This document shows, in pieces, positions 1-7,965 of a stretch of 17,148 nt of DNA. The DNA is from Actinomycetota bacterium (GTDB taxonomy: Bacteria; Actinomycetota; Thermoleophilia; Gaiellales; Gaiellaceae), in contig JACCZA010000096.1 in assembly GCA_013696185.1 (NCBI GenBank), positions 1 to 17,148 of the forward strand, given 5' to 3'. The notes under the pieces are model-generated. The model made no database searches. It had not been told where the DNA came from and worked only from the letters and a program-made list of their open reading frames with translations. The position numbers and the translations under genes were made by a program. Numbering within the stretch: position 1 is the stretch's first letter; each line of letters begins with the position of its first letter.

Positions 1-668
1 GCGAATGCGGCAGTCAGGAGGTGGGCGAGGGCCCAGGCTGCGATCGCGCCCCGCACGCCGCCGTCGAGCCCGACAACGAGCACCAGCATGCCCACGAGCG
101 TGAGCACCGGCGGCAGCAGCTGGATCACGTTCCAGAGGCGAAGCTGCGACACGCCGAGCAGGACTCCCGAGACCGTCTGCCAGAGGATGTTGGGGACGAG
201 CGCGAGTGCCGCCGCGAGGCCGAGCTCGAGCCCGATGTCGCCGGCGGCCACGCTCCAGGCGACGATCGGCGCGCAGGCGGCGAGGCCGACGAGCACCGCG
301 AGCGCGAACGCGCGGTGCACGAGTAGCCGCAACTCGACGTCGGCGGCCCGCAGCCTGGCCGTGACGGCGATCCCGAGCTGACCGAGCAGGCGCGAGCCGA
401 TCGTCACGCTGAGGACGACGAGCACGAACGTGCCGCGTCCGGCAGGCTCGAGCAGGCGGCTCTGGAGCACGACGAGCACGAGCGCCACCGGGGTCGAGAG
501 GCCGCGGAAGAGGAGCGTCTCGAGGGCGTTGCGGCCGACGCGACCCGTTCCTGCGATCGCTCGTGCGCGGACGAGGTTCGGCGTGACGGGCGGTGCGACG
601 TCGATCGCGGGTGAGGCGGGGACCGCGGCGGGCGCGAGGCCCGCCAGCGCGCCCCGACTGCCCTGCAC
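1..668 (-). CDS. Polysaccharide flippase / O-antigen export-like membrane protein (partial, 3' end off window)
   Basis: About 222 codons are visible, reading leftward from a GTG at 666-668 and leaving the window without a stop. After a roughly 45-residue Ala/Pro/Arg-rich cytoplasmic leader, the translation has a GRNALETLLFRGLSTP stretch and then successive hydrophobic helices (for example LVLVVLQSRLLEPAGRGTF, then helices around residues 118-160 and 175-200). This pattern is typical of the Wzx/MurJ/MATE-like polysaccharide transporter superfamily, which flips lipid-linked oligosaccharides across the membrane. The 'LLEPAGRGTFVLVV' motif after helix 1 is usual in bacterial O-antigen/teichoic-acid exporters. 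The start overlaps the upstream gene's stop in a TAGTG (1-base overlap), so the two are probably translationally coupled. Substrate is unknown. Only about the first half of a normal 420-500 residue protein is present. Confidence 0.75.
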   Translation of the reverse strand, partial: MQGSRGALAGLAPAAVPASPAIDVAPPVTPNLVRARAIAGTGRVGRNALETLLFRGLSTPVALVLVVLQSRLLEPAGRGTFVLVVLSVTIGSRLLGQLGIAVTARLRAADVELRLLVHRAFALAVLVGLAACAPIVAWSVAAGDIGLELGLAAALALVPNILWQTVSGVLLGVSQLRLWNVIQLLPPVLTLVGMLVLVVGLDGGVRGAIAAWALAHLLTAAF

Positions 669-3172
669 TAGCGACGGCCGCCGAACGAGGCGACGCTCCG
701 GGCGGGGTCGGGTGCGAGCCCGATCCGGTAGAGGGCGACCCGGCGACCGTCCAGCGTGCCGTCGTAGCGGAACTCGAAGCGGCCGGCGCGGAGGGAGCCC
801 GGCACCTCTCCGATGCGTGCGCCGTCGGCGGCGTACGCATCGGCGCGAAGACCCCGTCCCGCTCGCCAGGCCGTGGGTGGATCGACGGCGAGCCTCGTGT
901 CGGAGCCCACCGGCTGGCGCACCTCGCTGCTCTGCAGGCCCCGCTCCACGATCACGTGGTGGGTTCCCGGGGAGAGGGAGACGCCGTTGAAGAGGCCTGC
1001 GAAGGCGCCGGCGAGCACACGCCGGTCGTCCGTGCGGGCGACGTAGCCGCTCGGCGCGAGGTCGTTGCCGCCGACCCGGCGCGTCTGCTCGGCGTTTCGG
1101 TTCCGGAGCACGAGGAGGTCGCCGAAGCGCGTCTCGGTCACGTCCGGGGCGACCGCCCGGTAGCCGTCCAGCCGCCGGCCGGCGTAGTGGGGGCCGAGTA
1201 CCCGCTGCAAGCTCGCGGCGAGCTCGAGCCGGTCGCGCCGGAAGCGCGGCGAGGCCTCGTCCGCGTTGACGGAGAAGAGGAAGCCGAAAGCGAGGTTCCA
1301 CGAGACGATCTCGTCGTCGGCTCCGAGGGTCTGCTCCGCGAGGTCGTGCTGGTACAGGAGCACCTTGTCGTGGAGCAGCCAGATCGCGAGCGGAAACGGC
1401 TCCCAGTTGCCCGCTCCGAGCAGCAGATCGGGCTCGTCGTGCTCTCGCGCGAGCATCAGCACGCTGCCGTGGAAGCCGGCGAACGAGGCGGCCAGCCGGT
1501 CCCAGCCGTCCTCGGCCATCAGGCAGCGAGGCGCATACGGAGCGAGGAGGCCGAGCCAGCCGTCGTAGTAGGCGAGCGGATCGGGCGAGGCCGGGTTGAG
1601 GTCGCGGCGCCAGGGGCGGGCCCCGAGCTGGTCGAAGAAGAGGCAGTCCGCCGGCACCTCGGTCCGCCACTCCTCCAGCAGGCGCGCCACCCGCTCGCGC
1701 ACGTACGGCGCGTACGGCGAGACCACGTAGCCCGCGTGCTCGCCGTAGCGCTCGAGCAGCGGGACGCCCGACTCGTCGCGCACGGCGATGTCCGCCGGGG
1801 TGAGTGGAGGCGGCAGGGCGCCTACGGTCGGCGAGCCGTCGTCCCACCAGCTGAGGTTCAGGTACGGCATCACCAGCGACCCGAGCGCGCGCGCGTTCGC
1901 GACCGCTCCACGGAACTCCTCCGTCGTGCCCAGGCTCCCCTGCGGCGGGAGGAAGTCGGGGAAGGACTCGTCGTGGCCGCCCGGCTGGAAGGAGACCGGG
2001 TGCAGGAGCGAGGGTGAGGGCAGGCGCTGCAGGATGCTCCTCCAGTCGCGAAACGGCACGGGCTCCTTCACGAGGTCCAGCTTCACGAGCGGCGCCCGCG
2101 CCAGGATGTCGCCGCGTCTCCCGAGCTTGGCGGCGAGAGAGGGGTAGCGGTCGATGCGATTGTCGCTGCGGTAGGCGAGGATCGTGGCCTGCGCGCTCGC
2201 ACCGAGCCGCAGGCGGACGACGGGGCTGCGCCAGCTCGCTCCTGTCTCCACCCAGGTCAGGAACGAGTGCGTGACGCAGAAGAACCGCCCCGAGCAGATC
2301 CGGCCCTCGGCGCGCCGGACGAACCCGAGCGCGACGGGCTGGAGCGGGCTCGGAAGGGGGTTCACGCTCGACAGCGAGACGTTTCGGCCGCCGATGTCGA
2401 GTGAGAGGTAGTCGGCGAAGGCCCAGCGCGAGGGATAGGTGCGCACGAGCTTCCCGGGGCGCGAGAAGAAGCCCGGGCCGAGTCGCAGGCCGGGCAGGTA
2501 CGTCGGCGCGTAGCCGGCCCGGACGGCGCGGGTCTCGACGAGCACGTCGGCCGGAAAGGCGACGCTCTCGAGCACCGGCGCCGTGCGGTTTCGGATCGTG
2601 AGGCGGAGGTCGAGGAACGACGGCCGGGCGATGATCGTCACCCGAGCTACGACTGCCGCCGCGCCGTCGCTGTAGTCGAGCGTCAGCGTCGACGAGGCGC
2701 GGCTCCAGGCATAGTCGAGACGCTGGCCGAAGGCGCAGCCGCCGGTCGGCGCGCCTTCCCCCACCGGATCGGCCCGCCAGAGGCAGCCGCGCGAGCCGCT
2801 CACGAGGCGCCTGCCGGAGCGCCGGTCGACGAGCGAGAGGAGCGCTCCGCCCCGCTTGCCCAGCACGAGCCGGTAGGCGGGGGCGGTGATCGCGATGCGA
2901 TCGCGCGCGCGGTCGTCGAAGCGGACGGCGTCGCCCGCCGAGCCTAGGAGGTCGGCGGCCAGGGCCCGCGAGGCGGGCGCAGGCCCGGCCTCGGCGGCAA
3001 GGGAGAGGACCCCGGCCGCGAGCGCGGCTGCGAGTGCCAGGCCGCCGCGAAGCCCGCACCGGGCAGCTCGACGTCCGCGACCCAGGAGCCTTCCTCCGCG
3101 CTTCGGCTCTGCGGTCGTCGCTCCCCCTCGTCTCGGTCCGGCGATCAGGCGGAAGCGTACGTGCGGGCGCAC
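668..3172 (-). CDS. Secreted glycoside-hydrolase-like protein (DUF6259-like TIM barrel)
   Basis: 834 residues from a GTG. A hydrophobic segment (about residues 41-61) after a long Arg-rich leader suggests a signal peptide or membrane anchor. Residues about 80-340 look like a beta-rich N-terminal domain as in GH families with a supersandwich. Residues about 360-660 look like a TIM barrel: GGHDESFPDFLPP (398-410), VMPYLNLSWWDD (434-445), CLFFDQLGARP with D514, and LMAEDGWDRL with E554/D555. D514 and E554 are my candidates for the catalytic acids. The C-terminal 170 residues are beta-rich. The arrangement resembles DUF6259 proteins, placed among glycoside hydrolases but mostly without assigned substrate. 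It lies directly before a polysaccharide flippase (1-base overlap), which suggests trimming or turnover of a surface glycan. GGAGG lies 4 bases before the GTG, which supports this start. The exact family call is from memory of motifs and should be tested by profile search. Confidence 0.7.
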   Translation of the reverse strand: MRPHVRFRLIAGPRRGGATTAEPKRGGRLLGRGRRAARCGLRGGLALAAALAAGVLSLAAEAGPAPASRALAADLLGSAGDAVRFDDRARDRIAITAPAYRLVLGKRGGALLSLVDRRSGRRLVSGSRGCLWRADPVGEGAPTGGCAFGQRLDYAWSRASSTLTLDYSDGAAAVVARVTIIARPSFLDLRLTIRNRTAPVLESVAFPADVLVETRAVRAGYAPTYLPGLRLGPGFFSRPGKLVRTYPSRWAFADYLSLDIGGRNVSLSSVNPLPSPLQPVALGFVRRAEGRICSGRFFCVTHSFLTWVETGASWRSPVVRLRLGASAQATILAYRSDNRIDRYPSLAAKLGRRGDILARAPLVKLDLVKEPVPFRDWRSILQRLPSPSLLHPVSFQPGGHDESFPDFLPPQGSLGTTEEFRGAVANARALGSLVMPYLNLSWWDDGSPTVGALPPPLTPADIAVRDESGVPLLERYGEHAGYVVSPYAPYVRERVARLLEEWRTEVPADCLFFDQLGARPWRRDLNPASPDPLAYYDGWLGLLAPYAPRCLMAEDGWDRLAASFAGFHGSVLMLAREHDEPDLLLGAGNWEPFPLAIWLLHDKVLLYQHDLAEQTLGADDEIVSWNLAFGFLFSVNADEASPRFRRDRLELAASLQRVLGPHYAGRRLDGYRAVAPDVTETRFGDLLVLRNRNAEQTRRVGGNDLAPSGYVARTDDRRVLAGAFAGLFNGVSLSPGTHHVIVERGLQSSEVRQPVGSDTRLAVDPPTAWRAGRGLRADAYAADGARIGEVPGSLRAGRFEFRYDGTLDGRRVALYRIGLAPDPARSVASFGGRR

Positions 3173-3176
3173 TCCG

Positions 3177-3181
3177 CCTCC
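3177..3181 (-). promoter_or_regulatory. Ribosome binding site for the DUF6259-like gene
   Basis: On the minus strand GGAGG is followed by CGGA and then GTG at 3172. It decides in favour of this GTG start even though it gives an unusually long, Arg-rich stretch before the hydrophobic signal segment. Confidence 0.6.
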
Positions 3182-3231
3182 GAGCCGAGGCGGCCGGGGG
3201 CCGAGGGAGCGCGCTCAGCGCGGCGGCACGC

Positions 3232-5250
3232 TCAGTTCTTGCCGAGCACCTGCTCCCACCAGCCCGCCTCGCGCACCTTGTCGGTCGTCTTGAGCTCGGC
3301 GGCGTAGGCCGCGAGCTCGTAGCCTTCGCGCAGGATCGCCTCGACCTGCTCGCTCGTGAGCGGCTCGGCGAAATAGTTTCCCTGCCCGAGCTCGCAGCCG
3401 AGGCGGCGCAGCTGCTCGACCTGCTCCGCCGACTCGACGCCCTCGGCCAGGGCGGTCAGCTGCAGGGTGCGGCAGAGCTCGATGATCGTCCGCGTGAACG
3501 CCGACTTCTGCACGTCCACCGCAACCCCCTCGATGAAGGGGCTCGCGATCTTGAGGATGTCGACCGGGAAGCGGTGCAGGTAGCGCAGGGACGAGTAGCC
3601 GGTACCGAAGTCGTCGATCGCGAGCTTCACGCCGAGCTGCTTGAGAGCGCTCAGCCGCTCGACCGTCTGGTTCGTGTCGTACATCATCACGCTCTCGGTG
3701 ATCTCGAGGATCAGGCTCTTGGGGTCGAGGCCCGACTCCGAGAGCGCCGACGAGAGCTCGTCGACGAGGGCCGGCTGCAGCAGCTGCTTGCCCGAGAGGT
3801 TGACGCTCATCATCAGAGCGGGGTCCTGAGGGTACTGGCGGTGCCACTCGCTGATCTGGTTGCAGGCCTCCTCGAGGATCCACTTGCCGAGCGGCAGGAT
3901 GAGGCCCGTCTCCTCCGCCATCGAGATGAACGCATAGGGCGACAGGATGCCCCGCTCGGGGTGGTTCCAGCGGGCGAGCGCCTCCACGCCGACGATCCGC
4001 CCCGTCCGCAGGTTCGTCAGGGGCTGGTAGAAGAGCAGGAACTCGTTCCGCTGCACGGCCCGTCGCAGGTCGGACTCGAGCTCCAGGCGCTCGAGGGCGA
4101 CCGCGTGCATCGTGGGCTCGAAGACCGCGGCGCGGCCCTTGCCCGATCCCTTGGCCATGTACATGGCGATGTCCGCGTTGCGCAGCAGCTCGTCGGCGCC
4201 GTCGTCGGGTCGGCTCATCGCGATGCCGACGCTCGTGCCGACGAACGTCTCGTTGCCCTGCAGCGACACCGGAGCCTGCAGCGCGTCGATGATCGCCTCC
4301 GCGACGGCCCGCGCGTCCTCCGGTGCATGGGCGTTCTCGAGGAGGATCGCGAACTCGTCGCCGCCGAGCCGCGCAGGCGTGTCGCTCGCACGCACGCACG
4401 AGCGGATCCGGCGGGCGACGATCGCGAGCAGCTCGTCGCCGACCACGTGCCCGAGGCTGTCGTTCACCTTCTTGAAGTCGTCGAGATCGAGGAAGAGCAC
4501 GGCGAACGGCTCGTTGCCGGTTCTCCGCGAGACGAGGGCGTGCTCGACGCGATCGTGAAAGAGCGCGCGGTTCGCGAGATCCGTGAGCGGATCGTGGAAC
4601 GCCTGATGGGCGAGCTGCGTCTCGAGCGCCTTGCGCTCGCTGATGTCGCGCGTGTTGAGCACGATCTGGGCCACGTCGGGGTCGTGCAGCAGGTTGTTGG
4701 CGACCGTCTCGACGTAGATCCAGGAGGAGTCCCGATGCTTCATCCGCCACTCCGCGGCTGCGCTGACGCCCGGCCGCTGACCCGTGTCCGCGAAGAACGA
4801 GAGGACGCGCGCGGTGTCCTCGGGGTGGATGAAGTTGGCGAGCTTGAGCCCGAGCAGCTCCTGCGGCTGGTACCCGAGCACGCGCTCGACCGAGGCGGTC
4901 AGGAAGCGGATCGTCGTGTCCGCCTCGACGAGCGTCATCATGTCCGACGAGTTCTCGACGAGGGAACGGAACCGCTTGCCGCTCTTGGCGATCGTCCCGT
5001 TCTGGGACGCCTCGGCGGGGTGCACCTCGAACGCCGCCTCGAGGGCGTTCTCCTGCTGGCCGCCGGTCAGCGTGACCGAGCGGCCTGCCGTGAGGTGGCT
5101 GCGCAGAAGCGGCGGCAGCTCCTCGAAGACGAGGCTCGAGGAAACGATCGCGGTCACGTCGCTCGGCGGCTCCGCCGCCGTCTCGGCCGGCGCCTCGAGG
5201 TCGACGAGCGGGTCCTGCACGGCAGCGTCTCGACGGGATCGCCGGCTCAC
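3232..5250 (-). CDS. PAS-GGDEF-EAL cyclic di-GMP synthase/phosphodiesterase
   Basis: 672 residues, predicted cytoplasmic (no membrane segment). PAS domain about 90-205, GGDEF about 208-378, EAL about 385-645. The cyclase half looks intact: FLDLDDFKKVNDSLGH, RLGGDEF with GGDEF at 296-300, and an inhibitory I-site RASD at 287-290, five residues before GGDEF. The EAL half has E423 (VEAL), NLS, EITES, DDFGTGYSSL (D546, D547), K567, E603 (AEGVE) and Q623. However, the usual LKID is LKIA (Ala569), and QGY is QGN. Both activities are therefore plausible; net direction cannot be read. The PAS may sense a ligand or redox state. The gene lies 39 bp after pilT on the same strand, pointing to c-di-GMP control of pilus-dependent motility or attachment. 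The GTG at 5250 is the first usable start after an in-frame stop (the pilT TGA); its ribosome binding site is weak. Confidence 0.93.
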   Translation of the reverse strand: MSRRSRRDAAVQDPLVDLEAPAETAAEPPSDVTAIVSSSLVFEELPPLLRSHLTAGRSVTLTGGQQENALEAAFEVHPAEASQNGTIAKSGKRFRSLVENSSDMMTLVEADTTIRFLTASVERVLGYQPQELLGLKLANFIHPEDTARVLSFFADTGQRPGVSAAAEWRMKHRDSSWIYVETVANNLLHDPDVAQIVLNTRDISERKALETQLAHQAFHDPLTDLANRALFHDRVEHALVSRRTGNEPFAVLFLDLDDFKKVNDSLGHVVGDELLAIVARRIRSCVRASDTPARLGGDEFAILLENAHAPEDARAVAEAIIDALQAPVSLQGNETFVGTSVGIAMSRPDDGADELLRNADIAMYMAKGSGKGRAAVFEPTMHAVALERLELESDLRRAVQRNEFLLFYQPLTNLRTGRIVGVEALARWNHPERGILSPYAFISMAEETGLILPLGKWILEEACNQISEWHRQYPQDPALMMSVNLSGKQLLQPALVDELSSALSESGLDPKSLILEITESVMMYDTNQTVERLSALKQLGVKLAIDDFGTGYSSLRYLHRFPVDILKIASPFIEGVAVDVQKSAFTRTIIELCRTLQLTALAEGVESAEQVEQLRRLGCELGQGNYFAEPLTSEQVEAILREGYELAAYAAELKTTDKVREAGWWEQVLGKN

Positions 5251-5289
5251 CGCGCTACCGCGCGTTCGAGGTCGACCGGGGCGCCGGCC

Positions 5290-6510
5290 TCACGAGGCCC
5301 GCTCGCCGTCGAGAGCCGGCTCTTCGACCGCCGGTCGCTCCTCCGGGCTCCGCCTGCCCTTCTGACGGGCGACCCGCAACGCCTGGAGCGACTCCTCGTC
5401 CGGCTTGGTCTTCGTCGGGGCGGCCACGGACGCGGCCTGCGTCCTCATGGCGTGGTTGACGGCGACGAGGAAGTCGTGCCTGTTGGTCGCCGCGTTGGCG
5501 GCGACCTCCTGATCGACCGACCCGCTGACGACCAGCTCGATCAGCGCCTGCTCGAACGTGCGCATGTCGAAGAAGGCTCCGTCCTCGATCGCGTCGCCGA
5601 TGAGCTCGCTCGTGTCGTCGCGGATGAGGTCGGCGATGCGGCGGTTGGCGATCATCACCTCGACGGCCGGCACGCGGCCGCCGCCGACCTTCGGCAGGAG
5701 GCGCTGGCTGACGACGCCGCGCAGCACACCGGCGAGGATCGAGCGCACCTGCTTCTGCTTCGTCTCGGGGAAGAACTCGATCAGTCGGGAGACCGTCTCG
5801 GCAGCGTCGATCGTGTGCATCGAGCTCAGGACGAGGTGGCCCGACTCGGCGGCCTGGACGGCGGTCTCGGCCGACTCTGCGTCGCGCAGCTCGCCGATCA
5901 TGATCACGTCCGGGTCCTGGCGGAGCACCTGTCGCAGCGCGAGGCGGAAGGATTCCGTGTCGAAGCCGACCTCGCGCTGCTGGACGAGGCTCCTGTGGTC
6001 GTCGTGCACTACCTCGATCGGGTCCTCGATCGTGACGATGTGCATGTCGCGCGTGCGGTTGATGTGGTCGACGAGCGCCCCGAGCGTCGTCGATTTCCCC
6101 GCGCCCGTGGGGCCGGTGACGAGGACGAGGCCGCGCTGCTCGTTGGCGAGGCGCTCGACGCCCTTCGGGAGGCGCAGCGCCTGGAAGCTCGGCATCTGCC
6201 CGGGAATGAGGCGGAACGCGAGGGAGGTGTGGCCCCGCTGGCGGAACCCCGTGACCCTGAAGCGCAGCCGGTTGTCGCCCGTGTAGGCGATGTCGAGATC
6301 GCCCCGGGCCGTGAAGGCTCGGAGGTGCGCCTGGTCGTACTGGCAGACGCGCTCGAGCGCCGCGTGAAGATCGAGCTCGGTCAGACGCGGCCACTCGCCG
6401 ACGGACTGCAGCATGCCGTCGCGCCGCAGCTTCGGGAACTGGTTCACCTTCAGGTGAACGTCACTCGCTCCCACTTCGACGGATTGTCCGAGCAGACGGT
6501 CGAGATCCAT
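5290..6510 (-). CDS. pilT: Type IV pilus retraction ATPase PilT
   Basis: 406 residues, a hexameric secretion-superfamily ATPase that depolymerises type IV pili at the inner face of the membrane. Walker A GPTGAGKST at 133-141, Asp box VTIEDPIEVVH at 159-169, Walker B MIGELRD at 204-210, His box with H225 and H232 (GHLVLSSMHT), and a C-terminal RIADLIRDD (291-299) corresponding to the AIRNLIRE motif that distinguishes PilT from PilB. The N-terminal part (GASDVHLKVN) is the usual PAS-like domain. Residues from about 358 onward form a charged, probably disordered tail absent from standard PilT (about 345-residue core). An upstream ATG 14 codons earlier is possible, but GGGGAG five bases before the ATG at 6510 and the typical MDLDRLLG beginning favour this start. 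No other pilus genes are in the window. It probably heads a transcript with the c-di-GMP gene. Confidence 0.93.
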   Translation of the reverse strand: MDLDRLLGQSVEVGASDVHLKVNQFPKLRRDGMLQSVGEWPRLTELDLHAALERVCQYDQAHLRAFTARGDLDIAYTGDNRLRFRVTGFRQRGHTSLAFRLIPGQMPSFQALRLPKGVERLANEQRGLVLVTGPTGAGKSTTLGALVDHINRTRDMHIVTIEDPIEVVHDDHRSLVQQREVGFDTESFRLALRQVLRQDPDVIMIGELRDAESAETAVQAAESGHLVLSSMHTIDAAETVSRLIEFFPETKQKQVRSILAGVLRGVVSQRLLPKVGGGRVPAVEVMIANRRIADLIRDDTSELIGDAIEDGAFFDMRTFEQALIELVVSGSVDQEVAANAATNRHDFLVAVNHAMRTQAASVAAPTKTKPDEESLQALRVARQKGRRSPEERPAVEEPALDGERAS

Positions 6511-6515
6511 GCCTT

Positions 6516-6521
6516 CTCCCC
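6516..6521 (-). promoter_or_regulatory. Ribosome binding site deciding the pilT start
   Basis: GGGGAG on the minus strand, five bases (AAGGC) before the ATG at 6510. The longer reading frame starting at 6552 lacks such a site and would add 14 residues that do not look like the family. Confidence 0.65.
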
Positions 6522-6548
6522 ATCGACACGGAGGCCGCTTCACTAAAG

Positions 6549-6565
6549 GCATCGCTGCCCGATGC
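6549..6565. repeat. Inverted repeat GCATCG-CTGCC-CGATGC upstream of pilT
   Basis: Perfect 6-bp arms with a 5-base loop, about 40 bp before the pilT start codon. It overlaps the spacer of a weak possible promoter (GCGACG, 17 bases, TTTAGT on the minus strand), so it could be an operator or a short hairpin. Function not shown. Confidence 0.4.
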
Positions 6566-6580
6566 GTCGCCTGGGCTCGC

Positions 6581-6605
6581 GGCCCGGGCGCACGCGCCCC
6601 GGGCC
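6581..6605 (-). terminator. GC-rich hairpin after the dehydrogenase gene
   Basis: Arms GGCCCGGG (6581-6588) and CCCGGGCC (6598-6605) are perfectly complementary around a 9-base loop that can itself pair partly. It lies 17 bp past the dehydrogenase stop codon and before pilT on the same strand. There is no T-run, so it is a stem-loop terminator candidate of the kind common in high-GC actinobacteria, or just a pausing hairpin. Confidence 0.45.
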
Positions 6606-6621
6606 ACGACGAGAGGATGTC

Positions 6622-7800
6622 CTACGGCTGGAGCAGCACCTTGATCGCTCCGTCGCGCTTCTTCTGGAAGATCTCGTAGGCGTGCGGCGCCTGCTCGAGG
6701 GGCAGCATGTGCGTGGCGAGGTCCTCGGTCCCGAGCGGATCGTCGTCGCCGAGCAGAGGCAGGATGTCCTCGATCCAGCGCTTCACGTTCGCCTGGCCCA
6801 TGCGGATCGTGACTGCCTTGTCGAAGAGATCCAGCATCGGCAGGGGATCGGCAGCGCCCCCGTAGACACCGATCACCGACAGCGTGCCGCCTCGCCGGAC
6901 GCTCTGGATCGACGCGAGTAGCGCCGACAGGCGGTCGACCCCGACCCGCTCGGCGAGCGCCGCACCGATCCGGTCCGGCAGCTTCGTCGTCGCCTTCTGG
7001 ATGAACTCGCTGACCGGTGCCCCGTGCGCCTCCATGCCGACCGCGTCGATCACCGAATCGGGCCCGCGGCCGCCGGTCAGCTCCCGGAGCTCGGAGACGA
7101 CGTCCTCCGACTTCTCCCACACGACGGTCTCGATGCCGTGCCGGCGGGCCAGCTCGAGCCGCTCGGGCACGAGGTCGACGGCGATCACGCGTGCCCCGCG
7201 GTGGCGGGCGATGCGCGCGCTCATCTGGCCGATCGGCCCGAGGCCGAAGATGCCGACCGAGCCACCGTCGTGGATGTCCGCGTACTCGACAGCCTGCCAG
7301 GCCGTCGGCAGGACGTCGGAGAGGTAGACGAAGCGCTCGTCGGGAGGCCCCTCCGGCACCTTGATCGGACCGAAGTGCGCCTGCGGCACGCGCAGGTACT
7401 CCGCCTGGCCGCCCGGCACCTGACCGTAGAGCTTCGAGAAGCCGAAGAGCGCCGCGCCCTTCTCCTGCTCTCGCACCTGCGTCGTCTCGCAGTGCGCGTG
7501 CAGACCCCGGTCGCACATGAAGCAGTGGCCGCAGACGATGTTGAACGGGATCACGACGCGGTCGCCGGCCTTGATCTGCTTCACCTCGGCTCCGACCTCC
7601 TCCACGATCCCCATCGGCTCGTGTCCGAGGATGTCGCCCTCGTCCATGAACATCCCGAGCACCCCGTAGAGGTGGAGGTCCGAGCCGCAGATGCCGGTCG
7701 ACGTGATCCGGACGATCGCGTCGGTCGGATCCTGGATCTGCGGGTCGGGAACCGTGTCCACGCGGACGTCCTCGTTGCCATGCCATACGACAGCCTTCAC
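6622..7800 (-). CDS. Zinc-dependent alcohol/formaldehyde dehydrogenase (MDR family)
   Basis: 392 residues, a medium-chain dehydrogenase/reductase oxidising an alcohol or aldehyde adduct with NAD. Catalytic zinc ligands C38 (GICGSDLH), H60 and E61 (GHEPMG). Structural zinc site C90, C93, C96, C104 (VCGHCFMCDRGLHAHC). Rossmann motif GLGPIG at 186-191, and D209 at the end of the second strand (VIAVDL), which favours NAD over NADP. The LSDVLPTAWQAVEYADI stretch and the insertion around residues 255-295 match the glutathione-independent formaldehyde dehydrogenase-like subgroup. No thiol cofactor can be read. GTG start with AGGAGAGG just upstream; a SigF/SigB-like promoter lies about 35-57 bp upstream, so stress or stationary-phase expression is inferred. 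It stands alone, separated from pilT by a hairpin. Confidence 0.92.
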   Translation of the reverse strand: MKAVVWHGNEDVRVDTVPDPQIQDPTDAIVRITSTGICGSDLHLYGVLGMFMDEGDILGHEPMGIVEEVGAEVKQIKAGDRVVIPFNIVCGHCFMCDRGLHAHCETTQVREQEKGAALFGFSKLYGQVPGGQAEYLRVPQAHFGPIKVPEGPPDERFVYLSDVLPTAWQAVEYADIHDGGSVGIFGLGPIGQMSARIARHRGARVIAVDLVPERLELARRHGIETVVWEKSEDVVSELRELTGGRGPDSVIDAVGMEAHGAPVSEFIQKATTKLPDRIGAALAERVGVDRLSALLASIQSVRRGGTLSVIGVYGGAADPLPMLDLFDKAVTIRMGQANVKRWIEDILPLLGDDDPLGTEDLATHMLPLEQAPHAYEIFQKKRDGAIKVLLQP

Positions 7801-7832
7801 GCGCCTCTCCTCTCGTCGGGAACGTGTCCGCC

Positions 7833-7857
7833 TACCCGGCGAGGTGGCCGGGAAACC
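7833..7857 (-). promoter_or_regulatory. SigF/SigB-type promoter for the dehydrogenase gene
   Basis: On the minus strand GGTTT (7853-7857), 15 bases, GGGTA (7833-7837). This matches the actinobacterial SigF/general-stress pattern (GGTTT, 15-17 bases, GGGTA). The implied transcription start near 7825 gives a roughly 25-base leader containing the ribosome binding site AGGAGAGG (7804-7811). Based on pattern only. Confidence 0.5.
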
Positions 7858-7952
7858 GGCGCCCGGCGCTCACCCGGCGCCCAGACGCTGTGCCGGCCGC
7901 GACGGCCTCGAGACACTCCTGCCACCCCGCCGTGACGGCGCTCGTGCTACCG

Positions 7953-7965
7953 GGGGTCTGACCCC
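7953..7965. repeat. GGGGTC-T-GACCCC palindrome
   Basis: Perfect 6-bp arms around a single central base, about 75 bp downstream of the dipZ stop. Similar short GGGGTC/GACCCC palindromes are dispersed in many bacterial genomes; whether this one belongs to a repeated family here cannot be told from one copy. Confidence 0.55.

Noticed and set aside
593..2017. Plus-strand open frame of about 474 codons opposite the DUF6259-like gene
   Set aside because: Antisense shadow with biased composition; the minus-strand gene has a signal segment and domain motifs.
3034..6546. Very long plus-strand open frame (about 1170 codons) opposite pilT and the c-di-GMP gene
   Set aside because: It is antisense to two genes with complete family motifs, and its translation is a low-complexity Arg/Glu/Asp/Val/Leu mixture expected from the reverse of GC-rich codons. 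No domain recognised.
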